Below are positions 1-4,935 of a stretch of 5,429 nt of DNA, piece after piece (the stretch's first letter is position 1; each line of letters starts with the position of its first letter). The notes beneath the pieces are model-generated. The model had not been told where the DNA came from and made no database searches. It saw only the letters and a list, made by a program, of their open reading frames with translations. Source of the DNA: Deltaproteobacteria bacterium (GTDB lineage: Bacteria; Desulfobacterota; Desulfobaccia; Desulfobaccales; 0-14-0-80-60-11); NCBI GenBank assembly GCA_021817645.1, contig JAKAGH010000229.1, positions 1-5,429 of the forward strand, in the 5' to 3' direction. The position numbers and the translations under genes were made by a program.

Positions 1-180
1 CCCGCAGAAGGACGATTTCTTCACCCGCAAGGGTGTGCTCAGGCTGATGGCATGCCCCACCGCGCTCTGTTCGCTCTCCGGGGCCACCACCGTCACCTCC
101 CCCAGCTGCCGCAGCTCCTGATACAGGGCCGCCAGCCCCGGGGCGAAGATGCCGTCGTCATTGGTCAGTAAAATCTGCAA
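1..180 (-). CDS. surE: 5'/3'-nucleotidase SurE, N-terminal part (C-terminus off the left edge)
   Basis: SurE is a metal-dependent phosphatase acting on nucleoside 5'- and 3'-monophosphates, normally cytoplasmic. Sixty codons are visible. The protein opens with LQILLTNDDGIFAPGLAAL (first residue read as Met), the SurE signature. D8 and D9 are the family's metal-binding aspartates. At 33-43 it has APESEQSAVGH, matching the conserved AP...QS block whose Ser (S39 here) also binds metal; H43-A44-I45-S46 then leads into the usual TPLRV-like strand. Full-length SurE is about 250 residues, so roughly three quarters is missing, including the later metal-binding Asn. I chose the TTG at 178-180 because it puts the two aspartates at positions 8 and 9 as in the family, and because GGAG (189-192, minus strand) lies 8 nt upstream. 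No ATG fits this position. Identification is secure; the start is well supported. Confidence 0.95.
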   Translation of the reverse strand, partial: MQILLTNDDGIFAPGLAALYQELRQLGEVTVVAPESEQSAVGHAISLSTPLRVKKSSFCG

Positions 181-204
181 ATGCGAGTCTCCGCTACTTT
201 TCTA

Positions 205-240
205 TCGTCATATTTTATAAGGCGATTATCCCCTTGGCAA
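205..240 (-). promoter_or_regulatory. Putative sigma-70-type promoter for surE
   Basis: Reading the minus strand, TTGCCA (240-235; 5 of 6 to TTGACA) and TAAAAT (217-212; 5 of 6 to TATAAT) are separated by exactly 17 nt. Transcription would begin near 205, giving a leader of about 25 nt with the GGAG ribosome site at 192-189. The fit to consensus, the spacing and the position immediately before surE make this the best promoter candidate in the window. It is a pattern match only, with no experimental support. Confidence 0.6.
219..235. promoter_or_regulatory. Imperfect palindrome between the surE -35 and -10 boxes (possible operator)
   Basis: AAGGCGAT-T-ATCCCCTT has 8-bp arms around a single central base with 7 of 8 positions complementary. 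It fills the spacer of the surE promoter and touches the shared -35 bases, a place where a dimeric repressor could block both directions. No known regulator motif is recognised, and a palindrome of this quality can occur by chance. Confidence 0.25.
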
Positions 241-268
241 TGCAGGTTCCCTCCTATATTCTACCCTC
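234..268 (+). promoter_or_regulatory. Putative weaker promoter for the 316-1080 gene, overlapping the surE -35 box
   Basis: On the plus strand TTGGCA (234-239; 5 of 6 to TTGACA) is followed by TATATT (255-260) at 15 nt or TATTCT (257-262) at 17 nt. Each choice is imperfect: the first in spacing, the second in sequence. Start of transcription would be near 268, leaving a leader of nearly 50 nt before the ATG at 316. The -35 box overlaps that of the divergent surE promoter almost completely because TTGGCAA reads as TTGCCAA on the other strand. Confidence 0.35.
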
Positions 269-315
269 ACAAGGAAAATTAGGCAGCTGATTTTTCTGGC
301 TAGGGGTTTATCTAA

Positions 316-1080
316 ATGTTTCAAAAACTCAGGTCCAGATTTGCTATATGGAAAAGCCTTTTCTGGCGGCCAATCGTTCCTATATGGACTATCCTCCTTT
401 CAATCTGGACCTATTTTAGTCGGTTACGCGGAGAATTATCCCCCGATCTCCGGGAAAAGGGGAGGATTATTAATATGATCCCCTCATGGCCCTGGTGGAT
501 ATGGGCGATAATTGGCTTAGTCGGACTTATTTTAATTATTCTGGAGGGTGCTTATCGTTTGGTTTCGCAGAAAGACGTAGGAGTAAATTTGCAACTTTCC
601 CAAAAAGAAGACCAATTTTATCAACAATTACATTTAAAAGAGGAAGAATATAAAAACCAACTTAGTATTGTGAAAGCTGAATTAGATCAGTTGCGCAAAG
701 AACAAAATGAAGCAAACATGTTTATCTTATTACAAGAAGTATGTGAAATAATCTTCAGGGAGTTAGGGAAAGAACCAACTCCACTTGGCTATTCTACTGA
801 ATATATACAAAAAGAGATAAGAATTATAGACGAATTAGATAAACTTGGCTGGTATGTTACACAAGTTACCGATGTCTATGGAAGACGTTCATCATCCGCA
901 AAAATGGAGCTAATTGATAAAGATGAATTTTTTATGCCTGAAAGAATAAAACAAGGAGCGTCAGTATTGATGTGGCCACAAAGATACGTAGGTATTGAGC
1001 CGAGGTTTATTGAACTGTCTATTAAACGAGACGAATTACAAGATGCAATTACGAAAGTAAGAGCTTTTATGAAGGATTGA
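316..1080 (+). CDS. Unrecognised membrane protein with two N-terminal hydrophobic segments and a coiled coil
   Basis: I do not recognise this 254-residue protein. Hydrophobic segments lie at about 18-35 (Trp-rich, flanked by basic residues) and about 57-78 (PSWPWWIWAIIGLVGLILII). A strongly charged Glu/Lys/Gln stretch at about 94-134 looks like a coiled coil. The C-terminal 120 residues are soluble in character, with landmarks ELGKEPTPLGYS (149-160), LGWYVTQVTDVYGRR (177-191) and MWPQRYVGIEPRF (219-231). No catalytic motif stands out. The ATG at 316 has AGGGG 9 nt upstream (302-306). An in-frame ATG at 475 has a much stronger ribosome site, GGGGAGGA (459-466), 9 nt before it, and would give a 201-residue form with one membrane segment. 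The gene is visibly AT-rich, using AAA, GAA, ATT and TTA freely, unlike the GC-rich genes on both sides, and stands alone in its orientation. This suggests, but does not prove, acquisition by transfer. Confidence 0.75.
   Translation: MFQKLRSRFAIWKSLFWRPIVPIWTILLSIWTYFSRLRGELSPDLREKGRIINMIPSWPWWIWAIIGLVGLILIILEGAYRLVSQKDVGVNLQLSQKEDQFYQQLHLKEEEYKNQLSIVKAELDQLRKEQNEANMFILLQEVCEIIFRELGKEPTPLGYSTEYIQKEIRIIDELDKLGWYVTQVTDVYGRRSSSAKMELIDKDEFFMPERIKQGASVLMWPQRYVGIEPRFIELSIKRDELQDAITKVRAFMKD
459..477 (+). promoter_or_regulatory. Strong internal ribosome binding site and alternative ATG
   Basis: GGGGAGGA at 459-466 sits 9 nt before the in-frame ATG at 475-477 (Met54 of the long form). It matches the anti-Shine-Dalgarno better than the AGGGG before the upstream ATG at 316. 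It may mark the true start or a second product without the first hydrophobic segment. Confidence 0.45.
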
Positions 1081-1102
1081 TTATGAAATTCACAATCCTT
1101 TT
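1071..1102 (+). terminator. Possible weak intrinsic terminator overlapping the stop codon of the 316-1080 gene
   Basis: AAGGATTG (1072-1079) and CAATCCTT (1093-1100) form a perfect 8-bp stem around a 13-nt loop. A run of four T (1099-1102) overlaps the 3' edge of the stem. The stem includes the TGA stop codon at 1078-1080. It is only 3 GC pairs strong and its T run is short, so termination would be weak; it may instead protect the mRNA 3' end. Confidence 0.35.
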
Positions 1103-1226
1103 ACGTCCCAAGGCGCAAAAGAGGTCATGCTCCGGTGCTGTGCATCGCTGCGATAGGGTCTTTTCTGTGACCTATAAGGACAAAAATCTTTTATAGTTTG
1201 ATGCAGACTGCCAACCAAAAGGTATT

Positions 1227-1261
1227 AAAAACGTAGGGGCGAACCTGATGTTCGCCCCTAC
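1227..1261 (-). terminator. Strong hairpin followed by T5: rho-independent terminator of the transporter operon
   Basis: GTAGGGGCGAAC (1233-1244) and GTTCGCCCCTAC (1250-1261) form a perfect 12-bp, GC-rich stem with a 5-nt loop. Read on the minus strand, the stem is followed by one G and then five T (1231-1227). It lies about 80 nt beyond the stop codon of the last operon gene at 1342. On the plus strand the bases after the stem form no comparable T run, so its directionality suits the minus-strand operon. Confidence 0.7.
1233..1261. repeat. REP-like palindromic element
   Basis: The same hairpin has the look of a dispersed palindromic repeat. The pattern GTAGGGGCGAAC, short loop, GTTCGCCCCTAC resembles intergenic palindromes that recur in many environmental bacterial genomes (general recollection, not searched). 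Only one copy is in the window, so repetition cannot be shown here. It may have been recruited as the operon terminator. Confidence 0.45.
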
Positions 1262-1322
1262 AGTTTATTGCCTTTTGATTGCGAACTGTGACAGAAGCAA
1301 TTTGCCGGAATCAGCGGCTTTT

Positions 1323-1350
1323 ACTGACCACTGGCCACTGACTACTGGCC
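1323..1350. repeat. Four tandem copies of a 7-bp unit (ACTGRCY) at the end of the DUF4340 gene
   Basis: The plus strand reads ACTGACC, ACTGGCC, ACTGACT, ACTGGCC without interruption, and is followed by a degenerate ACTTTTC. The two 14-bp halves differ at one position. The third and fourth units contain the TAG stop codon (1344-1342 on the minus strand) and encode the final Gly-Gln of the DUF4340 protein. The array is too short and regular for CRISPR and has no spacers. Confidence 0.7.
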
Positions 1351-2727
1351 ACTTTTCTTCTGCGGAGCGGTCTCTGGCCCCGGGGGCGGACTGGCCAGCC
1401 GGGCCATTTCCTTCTGCCACTCCTGATAGGCGGCCGGCGGCAGCAGGCCCGTATCCGTCTGGTCCCCCGCCTTCACCCGCACCAGCACTTCCTGGCTCTT
1501 TTCCCGGCCCAGTTCCTCCAGCCGGAACAGGGACTTGCCGGATCCATCCAGCAGTTCCAGCACATAGGCGGGTTTGGCCGAGGATGTCTTGGCCTGGGGT
1601 TTTTTGGCCGACGCGGCCGGGCGGGCCAGCTCCAGGGCCTGCAGCTTCCACAGGCCCACTTCCAGGCGGACTGCGGGTTGCTTGAGCTCCTGCTTGTCAG
1701 GACCGGTGATTTTCCAAAAATCCTTCTCTTTGACCGCGGTCCAGGGTTTGTCCGTAGGCCCCCAAACCACTTTTTGCACCGCCGCGGCCTGGCCCCGCCA
1801 CACGCGGCGGTCTTCCAGGGTGGTCAGAGTCTTGGCGATTTGGGCCAGCAGGTCTTTATCCGTCACCACCACCGGACCGTCAGGAGCCTTGCGGGCATAA
1901 TCGCCGCCCTTGGCCTTGGCCCCCAGGAGGAGCTTTTCCGGTTTCTTCTCCTGAATTACCTCCACCTCGCCCATGGCCGGCGCCAGTCCAAAGGGAGCCA
2001 ATTTTTTCGGCGCGTCGCTGACGAACTCCTTGACCTTGGAGGTTTGTAAAAAGCGCAACAGTTCCTCCACCCGGTCTTCCCGCACCGGAAATTTTTCCCG
2101 GCCCTTCCAACTCCAGGACCCGGAAGCCGCTTTCTCCAACTGCACGGGCGCCGCAGTGCCGATCTTGATCTGCAGGGATTTCACCTTGGCAGGGACATAG
2201 GCAAAGATGGTCTTGTCCCGAAGGTCCGCCAGAGGCCGGTCCAGGGAGGACTTGTTGCCCGAATTGATGGTCAGCAGATGGCGGGAGTCCTGGTCCCGGT
2301 AGGCGTAATAGCCCAAATTTCCCGGGGTGGCGTTGCCGATCACCAGCCGTCCGCCTTTCCCTGGCGCGGCGAATTCCACCACCAGGGCCGGCTTATCCAG
2401 GCCGAAGGTCTTCAGGTCCCCCTCGCCCAGGTCCCTTTCCTTTTGCATCGAGGCCAGCGTGGACAGCATGGCGTCCACCATGGCTGGATCGGCCCGCATC
2501 TTCAGGGGCTTGGTGAGCCACCACTCGCCGTCCTTTTTGGCCAGCCGGATCTCTTCCTTGCCCCGCTTCAAGACCAGTTCGCCGATATCCCCCTGTTTTA
2601 CCTGGAAGATTTTCTTGGCCTCGGTTTTTGCGGTCTCCTGGCGGGACTGGCGCCAGCTCAGGCCGGCGTATAGCCCCAGCAGCGCCAGGAACAGGATCAG
2701 ATAGGGGAGCAAACGGCGGGGGATCAT
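1342..2727 (-). CDS. DUF4340 domain protein, membrane-anchored, last gene of the GldFG-type operon
   Basis: This 461-residue protein of unknown biochemical role belongs to the DUF4340 family, usually encoded directly after GldG-like genes. A single N-terminal hydrophobic segment (about 7-23, after MIPRR) anchors it, with the remainder probably periplasmic. Three related blocks follow. Block one is about 60-175 (GEWWLTKPLKMRAD, then FGLDKPALVVEF, RLVIGN and YYAYRD). Block two is about 200-310 (GSWSWKGREKFPVRED, FGLAPAMGEVEV, KLLLGAKAKGGDYARK). Block three is about 332-440 (KDFWKITGPDKQELKQPA, YVLELLD, EVLVRVKAGD). A Lys/Ala-rich linker lies at 370-385 and the tail (446-461) is Pro/Lys-rich. 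The ATG overlaps the GldG-like stop as ATGA, with only a weak G-rich ribosome site, so translation probably depends on coupling. The last codons fall inside a heptanucleotide repeat. Family assignment is firm; any function beyond association with the transporter is inference. Confidence 0.88.
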   Translation of the reverse strand: MIPRRLLPYLILFLALLGLYAGLSWRQSRQETAKTEAKKIFQVKQGDIGELVLKRGKEEIRLAKKDGEWWLTKPLKMRADPAMVDAMLSTLASMQKERDLGEGDLKTFGLDKPALVVEFAAPGKGGRLVIGNATPGNLGYYAYRDQDSRHLLTINSGNKSSLDRPLADLRDKTIFAYVPAKVKSLQIKIGTAAPVQLEKAASGSWSWKGREKFPVREDRVEELLRFLQTSKVKEFVSDAPKKLAPFGLAPAMGEVEVIQEKKPEKLLLGAKAKGGDYARKAPDGPVVVTDKDLLAQIAKTLTTLEDRRVWRGQAAAVQKVVWGPTDKPWTAVKEKDFWKITGPDKQELKQPAVRLEVGLWKLQALELARPAASAKKPQAKTSSAKPAYVLELLDGSGKSLFRLEELGREKSQEVLVRVKAGDQTDTGLLPPAAYQEWQKEMARLASPPPGPETAPQKKSGQ

Positions 2728-4154
2728 CTGCGCCCCCGGCGGCGGAGATAGGCCCGCACTCCGGCCGCTAACATGATCAGGGGCAGAGCCACCAGGCTGG
2801 TCAGCATCAGGAACCAGGCCTGCCAGCCCTTCATCATCAGGGGCTGGGCTTTGCTTGCTTCCCGGTGCACCAGGATCTGCTTTTCTTCCGACCCCAGGAA
2901 GTTCACGGTGTTCAGGAAGAGGTCGCCATTGCCCGAAAGATTGAAGTAAGCATTGGTGGCGAAGTCCACGTTGCCGAAGACCACCAGGCAGGCCTTTTTC
3001 TCTTCCTCTTTTTTCGGGGCCGGTTGGGGGGGAGTCTTGCCCTTTTCTTCTTTCCCGGGCGCCGGCCTGATATCAGCCAGGGCCGCCAGATTAAAGGGAC
3101 CTTTCTTATCCGTCTGCTGGTCGTAGGTCGCCTTCCCGCCCTTCATCCACTCCTGGCCGAACTTTTCCCAACTGGTGTTGGTGGTAGTGACCAGGGGGAT
3201 CAGGCTCACGCCTTTTACTCCTTGCTTCAGAATCAAGGGCCGGGCCAGGGGGAAGATGGTGACCACGTTGGTGAAATCCCGGGTAATGCGGTGGGGGCCG
3301 TATTGCATGGCCAGAGGCATGATGGGGCTGGCGCCGATGGCCTGGGTCACCTGGTTCATATCCAGGATGATGCCGTTATCCAGCTCCACGCCGTAGCCGG
3401 TTAAAAAGTCTTTCAGGCCGGCGTCCTGGAAAGGCTCCAGCAGCAACAGCACCCGGCCGCCCCGCTCCAGGTAGGCCTTCAAGGCCGCCACCTCGTTGGG
3501 GAATAAGGGTTTGGTGGGTCCCGCCACGATCAACGCCGCGGCATCCTGGGGGATTTCCGCCTTGGTCAGGAGATTGAGGTCCTCCGTCTGATACCCTTCG
3601 TTTTCCATGGCCTTTTTGGCGCCGTTTAACCCCTTGCGGTCCATCTCTTTCAGGCCGCGTTCTCCATGGCCGGTGAGGAAAAAGATCTTCTTCACTTCCG
3701 GGTTCAGCAACTTGCGGACGGCGTTGGTGATGCCGTCTTCATCGGCTTTGTCCGCCATCTGGTGCCGCCCCTGGTACTCCAGCAGCACATTGCCGGGATA
3801 ACGATAGCCCGCCTCCTTGGCTTTGAGGGGGTCCCGCTCCGGGTCCACCAACCGGAATTTGATCTGAGGGTTGGCGTAAGCATACATCTCCAGGAACTCT
3901 TTGGCCCGTTGCCGTTCAGGCTGCCCTTCCGGGAAAAAAGCGGTCAGGGTCAGGGGGGCTTTCACTTCGGTGAGCACCGCCCGGGTCATGGCGGTGAGGG
4001 ACTGGTTCTTGTCCCTGGTTAGGTCCCAGCGATAAGAATAACGGTTCGCCATCAAAGCCACCACCACCAGGATGCCCGTTACCAGGAGCACCGCCGCGGC
4101 CGAGCTGCCGCCGTATACCAGGGAGCGTTTCTGTAATAAATCCCGCCAACTCAC
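2724..4154 (-). CDS. GldG-like ABC transporter auxiliary protein
   Basis: This 476-residue protein matches the GldG/ABC-transporter auxiliary family, proteins with a large extracytoplasmic region between two membrane segments. The first membrane segment is about 18-36 and the second about 446-466, followed by the basic tail RRRGRR. Family landmarks are YRWDLTRDKNQSLT (41-54), FFLTGHGERG (158-167), the strand AALIVAGPTKPL (206-217), GGRVLLLLEPF (232-242) and, before the last membrane segment, FGNVDFATNAYFNLSGNGD (393-411) leading into LFLNTVNFL. A Lys/Glu/Pro-rich low-complexity linker occupies about 364-388. Translation starts at GTG (4154-4152), one nucleotide after the permease stop, with GGAGAG 8 nt upstream inside the permease gene. 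It probably partners the adjacent permease. In Flavobacterium GldG is needed for gliding, but relatives are common in non-gliding bacteria, so I give no gene symbol. Confidence 0.88.
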   Translation of the reverse strand: MSWRDLLQKRSLVYGGSSAAAVLLVTGILVVVALMANRYSYRWDLTRDKNQSLTAMTRAVLTEVKAPLTLTAFFPEGQPERQRAKEFLEMYAYANPQIKFRLVDPERDPLKAKEAGYRYPGNVLLEYQGRHQMADKADEDGITNAVRKLLNPEVKKIFFLTGHGERGLKEMDRKGLNGAKKAMENEGYQTEDLNLLTKAEIPQDAAALIVAGPTKPLFPNEVAALKAYLERGGRVLLLLEPFQDAGLKDFLTGYGVELDNGIILDMNQVTQAIGASPIMPLAMQYGPHRITRDFTNVVTIFPLARPLILKQGVKGVSLIPLVTTTNTSWEKFGQEWMKGGKATYDQQTDKKGPFNLAALADIRPAPGKEEKGKTPPQPAPKKEEEKKACLVVFGNVDFATNAYFNLSGNGDLFLNTVNFLGSEEKQILVHREASKAQPLMMKGWQAWFLMLTSLVALPLIMLAAGVRAYLRRRGRR

Positions 4155-4155
4155 G

Positions 4156-4935
4156 TTATGCTCTCCAACGTCGAGATTCTAACTGTCTTTTGGTCAAAAA
4201 CAGGAAGAAGTAGATAAAACTCAGATAATATACCAGGTCCCGGGTATCGATCACTCCCCGGACGAAGCTGTCATAGTGGTCCATCATGGACAGGCCTCCG
4301 AAAAAGCTGCCCCAGCCCGGGGACCCGATATCCTGCTGCCAGCCGATGACCCAAAAAAGCAAAAGCAGGGCAAAGCCGCTCACCGCGGCGATGATCTGGT
4401 TTTCCGTGAGGCTGGACGCGAACAGGCCCAGGGCCAGGCACGCGCCTCCCAACAGGAGCATGCCCAGGTAGCCGGTGGCCAGGGCCCCCCAATCCAGCTG
4501 GCCCACGGTGCTGAAAGCCAGGGCGTAAATCACGGTGAAACCCAAAAAGATGGCGTAAATCAGCAAAGCTGCGGCAAACTTCCCCAGGATGATGGCCCAG
4601 TCGGTGAGGGGAAAGGTGAACAGGAGCTCCGCGGTGCCGGCCCGCTTCTCCTCGGCCAAAAGGCGCATGGTCAGCAGCGGCACCAGGAGCAGGAGCACAA
4701 TCGCCAGGGTGGCGAACAGGGGCCGGAAAATCATCTGCTGGGGGTTCAGGTGGGTGGCCAGTTGGATATTCTGGGCCGCCTGGAAACTGACGAGGCTGTA
4801 ATACAGGGTGTTGGCGTAAAAGAAATAGCCTCCCAGCAACAGAAAGAAAAAGCCGGTGATATAAAAAATGGGAGTGGCGAAATAGATCGCTAACTCCTTC
4901 CGGAGCACCGCCAGAAAACTGCCCGTGTTCTTCAT
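4156..4935 (-). CDS. ABC-2 type transporter permease (GldF-like)
   Basis: A 259-residue integral membrane protein with about six hydrophobic segments: roughly 22-44, 72-90, 114-140, 150-174, 182-199 and 234-248. Family landmarks are the N-terminal LRKELAIYFATPIFY (11-25), LLTMRLLAEEKRAGTAELL (87-105) leading into FTFPLTDWAIILGKF, GLFASSLTENQIIAA (170-184) and DSFVRGVIDTRDLVYYLS (222-239), all typical of GldF-like ABC-2 permeases. The length is normal for the family. It would form the membrane channel driven by the ATPase encoded just upstream. Its ATG overlaps the ATPase stop as ATGA, with purine-rich GGAAGAAGAG ahead of it. The two flanking membrane-anchored proteins are its likely partners. 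Substrate and even transport direction cannot be told from sequence; members of the wider ABC-2 class are mostly exporters. Confidence 0.92.
   Translation of the reverse strand: MKNTGSFLAVLRKELAIYFATPIFYITGFFFLLLGGYFFYANTLYYSLVSFQAAQNIQLATHLNPQQMIFRPLFATLAIVLLLLVPLLTMRLLAEEKRAGTAELLFTFPLTDWAIILGKFAAALLIYAIFLGFTVIYALAFSTVGQLDWGALATGYLGMLLLGGACLALGLFASSLTENQIIAAVSGFALLLLFWVIGWQQDIGSPGWGSFFGGLSMMDHYDSFVRGVIDTRDLVYYLSFIYFFLFLTKRQLESRRWRA

Larger units (their letters stand above)
1081..1341. other. Convergent intergenic region without a supported gene
   Basis: This 261-nt gap separates the ends of the plus-strand orphan gene and the minus-strand transporter operon. It holds the weak terminator at its left, AT-rich sequence with a marginal hairpin at 1172-1196 (CTATAA pairing with TTATAG plus two G-U pairs), the regular palindrome at 1233-1261, and most of the heptanucleotide repeat at its right. 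Open frames crossing it lack ribosome sites and have no recognisable protein character. I see no tRNA or known small RNA. Confidence 0.6.

Noticed and set aside
316..1080. Orphan gene considered as a phage spanin, toxin or known defence effector
   Set aside because: No lipobox, nuclease, TIR, ATPase or protease motif is visible, there is no partner gene, and its neighbours are housekeeping and transporter genes.
1153..1196. Overlapping weak hairpins (ATAGG with CCTAT; CTATAA with TTATAG) considered as a small RNA or second terminator
   Set aside because: Stems are short, AT-rich and bulged, they compete with each other, and only three T follow. There is not enough to support a feature.
1323..1350. 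Short tandem repeat considered as a CRISPR remnant
   Set aside because: Units are 7 bp with no spacers, and no cas genes are near.
1265..1651. Minus-strand open frame of 128 codons in a second frame of the DUF4340 gene end
   Set aside because: Gly/Pro-rich shadow of the real gene. A frameshifted fusion was considered because the heptanucleotide repeat lies here, but the DUF4340 frame stays coherent up to its own stop.
1248..1685. Plus-strand open frame of 145 codons, Pro/Ala-rich
   Set aside because: It overlaps the 3' end of the DUF4340 gene on the opposite strand, begins within the palindromic hairpin without a ribosome site, and its Pro/Gly/Ala composition is typical of an antisense reading of GC-rich coding sequence.
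2865..3404. Long plus-strand frame of 179 codons opposite the GldG-like gene
   Set aside because: Antisense shadow: His/Gln/Gly-rich, no ribosome site, and the opposite strand has clear family motifs throughout.
4276..4893. Long plus-strand frame of 205 codons opposite the permease gene
   Set aside because: Gln/Gly/Glu-rich antisense reading of hydrophobic codons; the permease on the other strand is well supported.
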